40,663 nucleotides of DNA from DAITAZ01 sp036824045 (GCA_036824045.1 DAITAZ010000034.1:1-40663); one strand, 5' to 3'. Positions 7,974 to 15,689 are shown, numbered from the stretch's first letter. The notes: a model not told the origin generated them from the sequence alone. A program made the numbers and translations.

Positions 7974-8521
7974 GCCCCCACCCCCCGCTCAGCCTGTGGC
8001 TGGTGCCGGCACCGGCTGACCACGCCTGGCTGCAGGCACGCATCGACGCCCTTGCCGCCCGCCACGGCGCGCCTCGCTTCGAGCCCCACATCACCCTGCA
8101 CGTGGCCCCGACCCCTGCGGGCGCCGACCTGGGCGCCTTGCTCCAGGCGGCCACCACCCTGCACGGCCCCCTCAGCCTTGAAGCCCTGCCCACCGGGCAT
8201 GGCCCAGACCGTTTCAAATGCCTGTTTCTCCCCTTCGCAGCGGCGGCGCTTCGCCCGCTCCATCAGGCGCTCCAGGCGGCGCTGCCCGGCGACTACGCCT
8301 TCGCCCCCCACCTCAGCCTGCTCTACCAGACGCTGGACGCACCCAGCCGGGCAAGCCTGGCCCGGGCCGAGGCCTGCGCGGGGAGGATGATCCGCTTCGA
8401 CCACCTGGCTGCGGTGCGCCCGCGTCCCGGCGCCGCCGACTGGGCAGATGTGGCGGGCTGGCAGGTCGTGCTGCGCCAGCCGCTCACCGGCACGGATCCG
8501 CGCCCGGATGTCCTTGAATAG
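7970..8521 (+). CDS. 2H phosphoesterase / cyclic phosphodiesterase-like protein
   Basis: The 183-residue protein carries the two His-x-Ser/Thr motifs that define 2H phosphoesterases: HITLHV (near residue 40) and HLSLLY (near residue 108). This fold opens 2',3'- or 1'',2''-cyclic phosphates, as in plant cyclic phosphodiesterase and bacterial RNA 2',3'-cyclic phosphodiesterase. The sequence between them (FKCLFLPFAAAALRPLHQAL) and the end (WADVAGWQVV) resemble the plant-type cyclic phosphodiesterase subgroup. It overlaps the nucleotidyltransferase gene by four bases, so a shared nucleotide-sugar or cyclic-phosphate chemistry is plausible but unproven. Confidence 0.8.
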   Translation: MSPHPPLSLWLVPAPADHAWLQARIDALAARHGAPRFEPHITLHVAPTPAGADLGALLQAATTLHGPLSLEALPTGHGPDRFKCLFLPFAAAALRPLHQALQAALPGDYAFAPHLSLLYQTLDAPSRASLARAEACAGRMIRFDHLAAVRPRPGAADWADVAGWQVVLRQPLTGTDPRPDVLE

Positions 8522-8592
8522 CTGATAGAATTCCGGCCCATACGACGCCGGCCGCCGCCGGCTTTTTGTTTTTCTGTCGAAGGAATCCCGCT

Positions 8593-10212
8593 GTGCTCGT
8601 CGCCAACAACATCACCATGCAGTTCGGGGCCAAGCCCCTCTTTGAGAATGTCTCCGTCAAGTTCGGGGAGGGTTTCCGCTACGGCCTGATCGGCGCCAAC
8701 GGGGCGGGCAAATCCACCTTCATGAAGATCCTGTGCGGGATTCTCGAGCAGTCCGCCGGCAACGTGACCAAGGACCCGAACGAGCGCATGGCCTACCTGC
8801 GCCAGGACCAGTTCGCGTTCGAGGACGTGCGGGTGCTGGACGTGGTGATGATGGGCCACACCGAGATGTGGGCCTGCATGCAGGAGAAGGACGCCATCTA
8901 CGCCAACCCGGACGCAACGGAAGAGGACTACATGCGGGCGGCGGAGCTGGAAGCCCACTTCGCCGAATACGACGGCTACACCGCCGAAGCCCGCGCCGGC
9001 GAGTTGCTGCACGGGGTGGGCATCCCCACGGCGCAGCACAACGGGCCCATGCGGGAGGTGGCGCCGGGCTGGAAACTGCGGGTGCTGCTGTGCCAGGCGC
9101 TGTTCGCCAACCCGGAGATCCTGCTCCTCGACGAGCCCACCAACAACCTGGACATCAACACCATCCGCTGGCTGGAAGACGTGCTGAACAATCGCAACAG
9201 CACCATGGTGATCATCTCCCACGACCGTCACTTCCTCAACCAGGTGTGCACCCACATGGCGGACCTGGACTACGGCACCATCAAGGTCTACCCGGGCAAC
9301 TACGACGACTTCATGGAGGCCTCCACCCAGGCGCGGGCGCGGCTGTCGGCGGCCAATGCCAAGGCCAAGGAAAAAGTGGCCGAGTTGCAGGAGTTCGTGC
9401 GCCGCTTCTCGGCCAACAAGTCCAAGGCCAAGCAGGCCACCTCGCGGCTCAAGCTGATCGACAAGATCAAGCCCGAGGACATGAAGCCTTCCACCCGCCA
9501 GTACCCATGGATCCGCTTCGATTACGACGAGAAGGACAAGCTGCACCGTCTGGCGCTGGAGCTGGAAGGGGTCAACTTCGGCTACGAGCCGGGCAAGCCC
9601 GTGATCAACAAACTCAACCTGGCGCTGGAAGCGGGCGAGCGGCTGGCGGTGATCGGAGAAAACGGCGTCGGCAAAACCACCCTGCTGCGCCTGCTGATGG
9701 GCGAACTCACGCCCCAGGCCGGCAAGATCAAATGGACCGACAAGGCCAAGCCCGGCTACTACGCCCAGGATCATGCGGCGGAGTTTGCCGGCAACGACAG
9801 CCTGACGGACTGGATCAGCGGCTACGTGCGTCAGGGCGGCTACGACGGCGCCGACGTGGAAACCCTGATCCGGGGCACCCTGGGCCGGCTGCTGTTTTCC
9901 GGCGACGAGGTGCGTAAGCCAGTCAAGGTGATCTCCGGTGGCGAGCAGGGGCGGATGCTGTTTGGCAAGCTGATGCTGCTGCGCCCCAATGTGCTGGTGA
10001 TGGACGAGCCTACCAACCACCTGGACATGGAATCCATCGAATCCCTCAACACCGGCCTGGAGAAGTTCCCGGGCACCCTGGTGTTCGTTTCCCACGACCG
10101 GGAGTTCGTCTCCTCCCTCGCCACCCGGGTGCTGGAGATCAAACAGGACGGCAGCTTCGTCGATTACCGCGGCAACTACGAGGAGTACCTGGCCAGCCAG
10201 GGCGTGGAATAA
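8593..10212 (+). CDS. ybiT: ABC-F family ATPase YbiT
   Basis: The 539-residue cytosolic protein has two ABC ATPase domains and no membrane segment, as in ABC-F translation factors that act at the ribosome E site. The first has Walker A GANGAGKST, the unusual signature VAPGWKLRVLL in place of LSGG, and LLLDEPTNNLD. The inter-domain linker is Lys/Arg-rich (RFSANKSKAKQATSR). The second has GENGVGKTT, ISGGEQGRMLFGKL and LVMDEPTNHLD, followed by FVSHDREFVSSLATR. The altered first signature and overall sequence match Escherichia coli YbiT closely. The GTG at 8593 (protein starts M-LVANNITMQFG, like E. coli YbiT) is preceded by AAGGA and is preferred over the start at 8566. Confidence 0.95.
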   Translation: MLVANNITMQFGAKPLFENVSVKFGEGFRYGLIGANGAGKSTFMKILCGILEQSAGNVTKDPNERMAYLRQDQFAFEDVRVLDVVMMGHTEMWACMQEKDAIYANPDATEEDYMRAAELEAHFAEYDGYTAEARAGELLHGVGIPTAQHNGPMREVAPGWKLRVLLCQALFANPEILLLDEPTNNLDINTIRWLEDVLNNRNSTMVIISHDRHFLNQVCTHMADLDYGTIKVYPGNYDDFMEASTQARARLSAANAKAKEKVAELQEFVRRFSANKSKAKQATSRLKLIDKIKPEDMKPSTRQYPWIRFDYDEKDKLHRLALELEGVNFGYEPGKPVINKLNLALEAGERLAVIGENGVGKTTLLRLLMGELTPQAGKIKWTDKAKPGYYAQDHAAEFAGNDSLTDWISGYVRQGGYDGADVETLIRGTLGRLLFSGDEVRKPVKVISGGEQGRMLFGKLMLLRPNVLVMDEPTNHLDMESIESLNTGLEKFPGTLVFVSHDREFVSSLATRVLEIKQDGSFVDYRGNYEEYLASQGVE

Positions 10213-10224
10213 GGCTCACAGGCG

Positions 10225-10256
10225 AAAAAAAGACCCGCGGCGGGTGCCGCGGGTCT
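10225..10256 (-). terminator. Intrinsic terminator of the 10.3-kb minus-strand gene
   Basis: A perfect 11-bp stem (10231-10241 with 10246-10256, arm AGACCCGCGGC) closes a 4-base loop. On the minus strand it is followed by a run of seven T (A run at 10225-10231 on the plus strand). Orientation fits the exported Ala/Pro/Lys-rich gene whose stop is at 10312. The hairpin lies 12 bases after the ybiT stop and may also limit read-through from that side, though without a T tract in that direction. Confidence 0.9.
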
Positions 10257-10311
10257 GCATCGCAGCCGGGGGAGGGACCGGCTGGAGGTGAGGTCCGGTA
10301 CTGGGAGGATC

Positions 10312-10683
10312 TTACTTCTTGACTTCGACCGGAGCGGGCGCAGCCAGTTCCGGCTTTTTCACTTCCGGGGCCTTCAGCTCAGGCTTCTTCACTTCGGGCG
10401 CCTTGGCCAGCGGCGCTACCGGCTTGGCTTCGACCGGCGCAGCGGCCGCGGCGGGGGCCGGGGTTTCTGCCTTGGCGGTGGGCTGCGCGGCCTTCTTGAC
10501 CTTGGCGGTCTTCTGGGTCGCCTTCGGCGCTTCCGCGGGCTTCACCGTCGCCTCCGCCTTCTTCTCGGCGGCGGGGGTGGCCGGGGTGGCCGCGGGTGCA
10601 GCCGGCGCAGCGGCGGTTCCCTGCGCGAAGGAAGCGGTGGCAAAACCAGCGGTCAGGGCAAGGGCGATCAGTTTGTTCAGCAT
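10312..10683 (-). CDS. Exported Ala/Pro/Lys-rich protein
   Basis: The 123-residue protein starts with a clear Sec signal peptide (MLNKLIALALTAGFATASFA, cleavage expected after Ala20). The mature part is low-complexity, almost entirely Ala, Pro, Lys, Glu, Thr and Val, with near-repeats PEVKKPEL twice in tandem around 96-113. It is probably disordered and positively charged, located in the periplasm. No enzyme domain is visible. It could interact with nucleic acid or anionic polymers like other Lys/Ala/Pro-rich tails, but this is only a guess. The ATG at 10683 has GGAG upstream, and the gene has its own strong terminator, so it looks like a monocistronic, possibly well-expressed gene. Confidence 0.75.
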   Translation of the reverse strand: MLNKLIALALTAGFATASFAQGTAAAPAAPAATPATPAAEKKAEATVKPAEAPKATQKTAKVKKAAQPTAKAETPAPAAAAAPVEAKPVAPLAKAPEVKKPELKAPEVKKPELAAPAPVEVKK

Positions 10684-10911
10684 TTTGGCATTCTCCGGTT
10701 TGAGGTTTGTCTTCCGGGCTTTCGCTTTGTGCGTCGGCCTTGTAGCGAATAACGCATGCCACACGGGCAGGAGGACAGGTCGAGTGTAAGCACTTGTAAC
10801 CACGCCTTTGTCATCACTCCGAAGGCATTCACTCCGCCCTCCCGGGTTGACCGCGATGGCGGCTGCCGCCACCGCCGCTATGCTGTGGGGCCCGCACCCC
10901 AAACCACCACC

Positions 10912-11811
10912 ATGCCCAGCCCCACGCCGACGCATCTGGACCGTTCCGCCGCCGCCCTCATGGTGCTGCTGTGCACCCTGTGGGGCATTCAGCAAGTGGC
11001 GGTGAAGCTGGCGCTTGCCGGTATCTCACCGGTGGCGCAGGCGGGTGTGCGCTCGGTGGGGGCCTGCGTGCTCGTGCTGGCGTGGGCGCGCCTGCGGCGG
11101 GTGCCCCTGTGGGAGGCGGACGGCACCCTGGGTGCGGGGCTGGTGGCGGGCCTGCTGTTTGCCGGCGAATTCGCCCTGCTCTACTGGGCGCTGGAGTACA
11201 CCACCGCCAGCCGGGGCGTGCTGTTCCTGTACACCGCCCCCTTCATCGTGGCCATTGGCGCGGTACGCCTGATCCCGGGCGAGCACATGCGCCGGGGCCA
11301 ATGGCTGGGGCTGGCCCTGGCCTTTGGCGGCGTGGTGGCCCTGTTCGGCGAAAACCTGCTGCGCCCGGCTGGCCAGGCCTGGATTGGCGACCTGATGATG
11401 GAAGGCGCCGCCATCCTGTGGGCCGCCACCACCCTCACCATCAAAACCACGCGCCTCAACCGGGCCGCGCCGGAGAAAACCCTGCTCTACCAACTGGGCG
11501 TCTCGGCCCTCGCCCTGCCGGCGGTGGCCTGGCTGCTGGGCGAACCCGGCCTGTTCGCCCTCACGCCCACGGTTGCCGCCAGCCTCCTCTTCCAGACCGT
11601 GGCCATCGCCACCGCCAGCTACCTGGCCTGGTTCTGGCTTGTGCGCACCTATCCGGCCACCCGTCTCGCGGCATTTTCCTTTCTGACCCCGGTGATGGGC
11701 GTGCTGGCAGGCGGCCTGCTCCTGGGCGAACCCATCACGCCGGGCGTGACCGCCGCCCTCGCCCTGGTGGGCAGCGGCATCTGGCTGGCCAACCGTCCCG
11801 CCAAACCATGA
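10912..11811 (+). CDS. EamA/DMT family transporter
   Basis: The 299-residue inner-membrane protein has about ten hydrophobic helices arranged as two EamA repeats. The first repeat begins AALMVLLCTLWGIQQVAVKL and ends around GGVVALFGE. The second starts DLMMEGAAILWAATTLTIK and ends with PVMGVLAGGLLLGEPI and the helix ALALVGSGIWLANRP. These are hallmarks of the drug/metabolite exporter superfamily, whose members export amino acids, metabolites or drugs; the substrate is unknown. The ATG at 10912 has no strong ribosome site. It is divergent from the exported Ala/Pro/Lys-rich gene, with a 228-base spacer, and the ECF sigma gene follows 75 bases later. Confidence 0.9.
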   Translation: MPSPTPTHLDRSAAALMVLLCTLWGIQQVAVKLALAGISPVAQAGVRSVGACVLVLAWARLRRVPLWEADGTLGAGLVAGLLFAGEFALLYWALEYTTASRGVLFLYTAPFIVAIGAVRLIPGEHMRRGQWLGLALAFGGVVALFGENLLRPAGQAWIGDLMMEGAAILWAATTLTIKTTRLNRAAPEKTLLYQLGVSALALPAVAWLLGEPGLFALTPTVAASLLFQTVAIATASYLAWFWLVRTYPATRLAAFSFLTPVMGVLAGGLLLGEPITPGVTAALALVGSGIWLANRPAKP

Positions 11812-11886
11812 ACATTCTTGGATGAACCTGCATCTGGAATCCGCCCTGCCCGCGTATAGCGAAAAAAGGCCCCAGGGGAACCCACG

Positions 11887-12543
11887 ATGATGGAAGACCA
11901 CGAAGAAGCGTTCGACCCCCCCACCGAGGGCAGCCCGCCTGCCCCCCGGGGCGGGGTGGCCCCCACCCTTGCCGCCCCAGCGCTGGAAGCCCTGATCCAC
12001 CGCATCGCCCGGCAGGAGGAAGCAGCGCTGGAAACCCTCTACGACGCCACCATCAGCCGCGTGTACGGCGTGGCGCTGCGCATCCTGCGCAACCCGGAAA
12101 CAGCGGAAGAAGTGGCCGAGGACGTGTTCTTCCAGGTTTGGCGCCAGGCAGGCCGCTTCGACGCCGCGCGGGGGCACCCCCTGGCCTGGCTGCTCACCAT
12201 CGCCCGCAGCCGGGCGCTGGACGCCCTGCGCCGGACCGACGACGCCCTCAGCATGGAAGAGCCCGAAACCCTGCTCGACGCCGAACTCCGGCCAGACGGC
12301 GACCCGGGACTGCTGCTCGGCGCCCAGCAGGAACGGGCCAGCCTGCTTCAGGCCCTGCAGATCCTGGAACCGATGCCGCGGCAGATCCTCGCCCTCGCCT
12401 TCTTCCGCGGCCTCACCCACGAAGAGATCGCCGACCACGCCCGGCTCCCCCTGGGCACGGTCAAATCCCACATCCGCCGCGCCTTGCTCACCCTGCGCAC
12501 GGCGCTGGCCCCCACCCTGGAACGGAGTCCCAGCGCATCATGA
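11887..12543 (+). CDS. ECF-type RNA polymerase sigma factor
   Basis: The 218-residue sigma factor has region 2 (about 40-105: ALETLYDATISRVYGVALRI, then NPETAEEVAEDVFFQVWRQA and HPLAWLLTIARSRALDALRR) and region 4 (about 150-205: MPRQILALAFFRGLTHEEIA and LPLGTVKSHIRRALLTLR). Region 3 is absent, as in ECF sigmas. The first 35 residues are a Pro-rich extension. It overlaps the next gene by four bases; that gene encodes a cupin protein of the ChrR anti-sigma type, which fits a sigma/anti-sigma pair responding to oxidative or redox stress. Start at the ATG at 11887; ATG-ATG gives a possible alternative one codon later. Confidence 0.92.
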   Translation: MMEDHEEAFDPPTEGSPPAPRGGVAPTLAAPALEALIHRIARQEEAALETLYDATISRVYGVALRILRNPETAEEVAEDVFFQVWRQAGRFDAARGHPLAWLLTIARSRALDALRRTDDALSMEEPETLLDAELRPDGDPGLLLGAQQERASLLQALQILEPMPRQILALAFFRGLTHEEIADHARLPLGTVKSHIRRALLTLRTALAPTLERSPSAS

Positions 12544-13343
12544 ACCGTCCCTATCCGCTCGACCCCGACCACCCGGAAGACGCCCAGCCCGTGGAAGACG
12601 CCCTCCTCCTCGCCCAGCCCGGCATCGCCCCGCCCGACCCGGCCGCCCTCAAGGTCCGGCTGCTCACCCGCATCCGCGGCGCCCGGAACACCCCGGCCCT
12701 CATCAGCCGGCTGGAGGAAGGCGACTGGCAGCAGATGCTCCCCGGCGTGCGGGTGAAGCGCCTGCCCGGGGAACACCGCGCCACCCTGCTCGAGCTGGCC
12801 CCCGGCGCCCGGCTGCCCATCCACCGCCATCATGAAGACGAAGAGTGCGTCGTGCTGCGGGGCGAAGCGCAACTGGGCGACACCATCGTCCGCCCCGGCG
12901 ACTACCACCTCGCCCGCTCCGGCAGTCGCCACGGCACCGTGCGCAGCCACACCGGCGCCCTGCTCTACCTGCGTGGCACCCCCATCGGCCACGGCGCCGA
13001 AGTCGCCCGCGACCTGCTCACCGCGCTGCTCCCCGGCGCTGGTGACGACCCCATCACCATCCGCGCCGATGACCAGGCGTGGCTGGACATCGCCGCCGGC
13101 GTCCAGCGCAAGCGCCTGCACCGCCAGGGGAGCACCGATTCATCCATGATCCGCCTCGCCCCCGGCAGCCGCCTGCCCGCCGGCTGGCTCGCCAACACCC
13201 GGGAATGCCTGGTGGTGGAAGGCGAGGCCTTCAACGGCGACCACACCCTCGGCCATGGCGACTACCTGCTCCCCACCCCCGCCGACAGCGCCACAGAACT
13301 CGGCAGCGATGGCGGCGCGGTGTTGTTTGTGCGGCGAGGGTAA
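12540..13343 (+). CDS. ChrR-like cupin anti-sigma factor (two cupin domains)
   Basis: The 267-residue protein has a short helical N-terminus and two cupin domains. The first (about 70-160) has metal ligands in IHRHHEDEECVVLRGE (His95, His97, His98, Glu101/102) and GSRHGTV. The second (about 175-265) has the same layout (RLAPGSRLPAGWLANTRECL) but without the His cluster, so it is probably not metal-binding. ChrR-type anti-sigmas hold their ECF partner through an N-terminal zinc motif His-x3-Cys-x2-Cys. I see no such motif here, so binding must differ or be zinc-independent. The four-base overlap with the sigma gene supports the pairing. Confidence 0.82.
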   Translation: MNRPYPLDPDHPEDAQPVEDALLLAQPGIAPPDPAALKVRLLTRIRGARNTPALISRLEEGDWQQMLPGVRVKRLPGEHRATLLELAPGARLPIHRHHEDEECVVLRGEAQLGDTIVRPGDYHLARSGSRHGTVRSHTGALLYLRGTPIGHGAEVARDLLTALLPGAGDDPITIRADDQAWLDIAAGVQRKRLHRQGSTDSSMIRLAPGSRLPAGWLANTRECLVVEGEAFNGDHTLGHGDYLLPTPADSATELGSDGGAVLFVRRG

Positions 13344-13372
13344 GGTGCTGCACTCGACGCCACCCACGCTGA

Positions 13373-13759
13373 TCACACCAACCTCACCGGCCCCGGGTAA
13401 CGCGCGACCACGGCATCCGCCGTCAGCAGAAGCATGCCCTCGGCCATTGCCTGAGCGACCAGCAAGCGGTCGAAGGGGTCCTTGTGGATCGGCGGCAAGG
13501 CGTCCACCGACACGCAATGCGCTCCGAGAATAGCGAGTTCCTGGTAGCCGTTGTCCAGCAAGCCGCCTCTGAGCAGTCTGGCATCCACCCGGAAGTCCGG
13601 GCGACCGAGCCCACTCTTGATGGCGATCTCCCACAGGCTCGCCGCGCTGAAATACAACGCGTTGGCCGGATCGCCCAAGAGCACGCGCGCCGCTTCCGAC
13701 AGCCGCTCGGGCATCCCTGCCGCCCACAGGACGATGTGGGTATCCAGCAGCAGTTTCAT
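13373..13759 (-). CDS. PIN-domain toxin (VapC-like)
   Basis: The 128-residue PIN-domain RNase has the four acidic residues expected at the metal site: Asp6 (LLLDTHIVLW), Glu44 (SLWEIAIKSG), Asp94 or Asp97 (HKDPFDRLLVAQA) and Asp115 (LLTADAVV). The THIVLW and DPFDR motifs place it in the type II toxin subgroup that pairs with Phd/YefM-like antitoxins. It probably cleaves a structured RNA such as tRNA or rRNA when freed. It overlaps its antitoxin gene by four bases, antitoxin first. All catalytic residues are intact, so the module looks functional. Confidence 0.9.
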   Translation of the reverse strand: MKLLLDTHIVLWAAGMPERLSEAARVLLGDPANALYFSAASLWEIAIKSGLGRPDFRVDARLLRGGLLDNGYQELAILGAHCVSVDALPPIHKDPFDRLLVAQAMAEGMLLLTADAVVARYPGPVRLV

Positions 13760-14001
13760 CCCTCACCACCGAACAACACCTCGATCACCCCCGCCCCCAT
13801 CCGGTCAAAATCCGCCGGCACCTCCACCTGCCCCGCAAGAAAGCCCAGGCGCTGAGGTTCCCGCTCTGGCACCGCATCCAGCGGCACCACCTTGACCAGC
13901 GGCTTGCCCGCCTTGGCGATGATGAAAGCCTCCCCCCGCGCCGCCTGCTCGACCAGCCGGGATAGATGCGTTTTTGCTTCATGAATGTTGACGGTGCGCA
14001 T
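13756..14001 (-). CDS. Phd/YefM-family antitoxin
   Basis: The 81-residue protein has the Phd/YefM fold: MRTVNIHEAKTHLSRLVEQA, then GEAFIIAKAGKPLVKVVPLD, the DNA-binding beta-alpha-beta part. The C-terminal part (RLGFLAGQVEVPADFD) should wrap the toxin. Such antitoxins repress their own operon and neutralise the toxin encoded next (four-base overlap). A direct repeat just upstream of the start (14019-14038) may be its operator. Confidence 0.88.
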   Translation of the reverse strand: MRTVNIHEAKTHLSRLVEQAARGEAFIIAKAGKPLVKVVPLDAVPEREPQRLGFLAGQVEVPADFDRMGAGVIEVLFGGEG

Positions 14002-14018
14002 GGCGAACGCCGAATGAA

Positions 14019-14038
14019 CTTAGTTTGGTTAGCTTAGT
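14019..14038 (-). promoter_or_regulatory. Direct repeat upstream of the antitoxin gene
   Basis: CTTAGT occurs at 14019-14024 and again at 14033-14038 (14-base period) in an AT-rich patch 18-37 bases upstream of the antitoxin start. Toxin-antitoxin modules usually bind such repeats to autoregulate. No clear -35/-10 pair was identified. Confidence 0.35.
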
Positions 14039-14055
14039 CCATTCACTTGACAGGT

Positions 14056-14333
14056 TCAAGCTGACGACCGGCCTCGGCGTTCGAACGCTGGCACCAGAAC
14101 CCCGGAAGTGCAAGGAACCAAAGGCTTCAGGCAGCGGTCGAGCATGACGCCGTCACTACTGCGGCGGGGATGGCGTAGCCATGCCTCGATCTCCTCGACC
14201 TGTTTGCCACGGGAAAGCGGGGTTTCGCGGAGGTGTTGGCCAGCAGTTTGATTGACGCAAAATTGCAGGCGCACTTTCCGACCATCACCCAAGCCGACGT
14301 GCCCATCCGCGGCCTTGCGCTCCAGGTCGAAGT
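14056..14333 (-). pseudogene. C-terminal fragment resembling a WYL-domain regulator
   Basis: A minus-strand frame emerges from the scaffold gap and runs about 92 residues to a TGA at 14056. Its first part (FDLERKAADGHVGLGDGRK, then VRLQFCVNQTAGQHLRETPL) resembles the C-terminal region of WYL-domain transcription regulators, where a core like VRLRF...AG.HLLETPLSEDQ is usual. After KQVEEIEAWLRHP the resemblance is lost, so the end is probably frameshifted or replaced. The N-terminal part would be in or beyond the gap. WYL proteins often sit with defence genes. The call is tentative: only the motif resemblance supports it. Confidence 0.35.
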
Positions 14334-14433
14334 NNNNNNNNNNNNNNNNNNNNNNNNNNNNNNNNNNNNNNNNNNNNNNNNNNNNNNNNNNNNNNNNNNN
14401 NNNNNNNNNNNNNNNNNNNNNNNNNNNNNNNNN
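14334..14433. other. Scaffold gap (100 N)
   Basis: Exactly 100 N, the conventional unknown-size placeholder. Unlike the second gap, the flanks share no overlap. The stop codon of the DUF2779 gene sits immediately beside it (14435-14437), and a WYL-like C-terminal fragment emerges from its other side. True length and content are unknown, and the join could be wrong. Confidence 0.95.
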
Positions 14434-14434
14434 T

Positions 14435-15274
14435 TCAAACCACCAGATCGGCGCGCCCGGCAAAGAACTGCCACAGCTTGATGATGGCGAGCACGTCGCC
14501 GGCACGGCGGTCAAGGAGGATATGGCGGAGTTCCGCCTTGCGCCCGGGCGTGGGGGCGTCCAGCGCTTCCACGTAGAGGGCGGTGTCGTCCAGCCCGCCA
14601 CAGCGGTTGGCGGGGTAGTTGAGTTCCGGCCAGATGGTGGGCACGAGGACGGCGAGCCCCCAGCCCCCGGCCAGCGCCGGGTGGCAGTAGTGGGCTTGGG
14701 CGATGGGCAACAGGTCCACCACCCGCTGGGCGATGCAATGGAGCGTCCGGGACAGGGGGGGGATGCGGGCCGCAAGTTCCTGCAGGCGCTCTTTCAACGG
14801 CGCGGCGCCGTAGGCAATGACGGGGCCCCGTTCGCCGCAGGCTTCGATGAGCGCGCGAGCAAAAGCGCGGGAGGGGTCGCGGCCGGACAGATCGACGAAA
14901 TCCCGCCGCTCGATCTTGCCGGTGCGGGAAAGGCGCGCCGCACCCAGCAGGCAGGGCACCGGCTGGCCCGGCGCGATGCCTTTCCACGGCGGTGCGGTGC
15001 GGCACAGATCGGCACCATCCACGAACAGCGCGGGGAGCTTGTAGTCGCGCAGCGCCGCGCGGGCGCCCGGGGCATCGAACCAGGGTTTGCGGGCATCGAC
15101 ACAGGCGGCCAGGCGCAGGCTCAGCGCCTCCGACAGCCCGCCGGAAACAACCCCGCGGGTGCGATGATCCACCAGCTGCACCTGCACACCGGACGCATGC
15201 ACGCCCCCCGCCAGCCCGACCGTCCCTTCCGGCCGCATTGCGCCGCTTTGCGACACCCCGCGCACGTCAACCAT
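14435..15274 (-). CDS. Degenerate DUF2779-like protein, adjoining the gap
   Basis: The 279-residue frame resembles the C-terminal DUF2779 domain, an RNase H-fold exonuclease-like domain. Matching pieces are the DP...RAFARALIEACGERGPVIAYG segment, LHCIAQRVVDLLPIAQAHYC, GWGLAVLVPTIWPELNY and the end HILLDRRAGDVLAIIKLWQF. In the family the first catalytic strand reads close to Asp-Phe-Glu; here it is FVDGADL. The family's Tyr-Asn...Phe-Glu segment is YGAAPLKE. Both changes suggest loss of catalysis. The usual Cas4-like N-terminal half is missing. The stop lies one base from the gap, so the true C-terminus is unsure. The ATG at 15274 is preferred to a GTG at 15289. It is probably a decaying gene. 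Confidence 0.5.
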   Translation of the reverse strand: MVDVRGVSQSGAMRPEGTVGLAGGVHASGVQVQLVDHRTRGVVSGGLSEALSLRLAACVDARKPWFDAPGARAALRDYKLPALFVDGADLCRTAPPWKGIAPGQPVPCLLGAARLSRTGKIERRDFVDLSGRDPSRAFARALIEACGERGPVIAYGAAPLKERLQELAARIPPLSRTLHCIAQRVVDLLPIAQAHYCHPALAGGWGLAVLVPTIWPELNYPANRCGGLDDTALYVEALDAPTPGRKAELRHILLDRRAGDVLAIIKLWQFFAGRADLVV

Positions 15275-15564
15275 GATCCCGCTTCCCACCGCAAACGCTC
15301 TCCGCGAGCACAGCCCGGCTCAATGCCGGATCGATTAGTCTTGCAACTTGCTTACAAGTATGCGCCCCATGCCTCCCGAATACGTGTGAAGGAGTGCGCA
15401 GCCGGAGGAGCAAACACAGGCCATGCCGAAGTCCTTGAAGGCACGCATGAATTCATGCAGCGCACCAACATTCCATTCAATAGACAAAGCTTTGAACAGA
15501 GAGTTCATGAATAAGCATGCGCTCACACCGATCACAAATCGCGGCAGCGCAAAATCCATGTGAC

Positions 15565-15604
15565 GTGACAAAGATCAATATCCATACCCCCGGCAGGGAC
15601 TAAT
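15565..15604 (+). promoter_or_regulatory. Candidate Crp/FNR-type promoter for rquA-frdABCD
   Basis: GTGAC-AAAG-ATCAA at 15565-15578 is a half-perfect match to the FNR consensus (TTGAT-N4-ATCAA): the right half is exact and the left half keeps TGA. ACTAAT at 15599-15604 is a usable -10 hexamer. The implied start near 15613 would place the site centre at about -41.5, the class II activator position. The leader to rquA would be about 150 bases. Site identity is inferred from sequence only. Confidence 0.45.
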
Positions 15605-15616
15605 TTGCCCCCTGTG

Positions 15617-15689
15617 TCCAGAGGATAAGCAGCCCTTTTGCCCCACCCGGCCACGGGCGGAGGGCAGGCGGGCTCGCTAGCATCCTCTG
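15617..15689 (+). other. Long-range stem in the rquA leader
   Basis: TCCAGAGGAT (15617-15626) is complementary to 15682-15692 (ATCCTCTG then TGGA) with one bulged base, so the leader RNA could fold into a closed ~75-base domain. The enclosed sequence is GC-rich and contains a run CCCTTTTG. It matches no riboswitch class I know. The rest of the 15275-15765 spacer shows no gene. Confidence 0.3.

Noticed and set aside
8323..10095. 590-codon open frame on the minus strand opposite ybiT
   Set aside because: It is exactly antisense to a clear ABC-F gene, and its His/Gly/Gln/Val-rich translation has no domain. Long antisense frames are expected in GC-rich DNA.
15335..15571. 78-codon minus-strand frame
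   Set aside because: It has one hydrophobic stretch but no ribosome site, family or conserved context that I can see.
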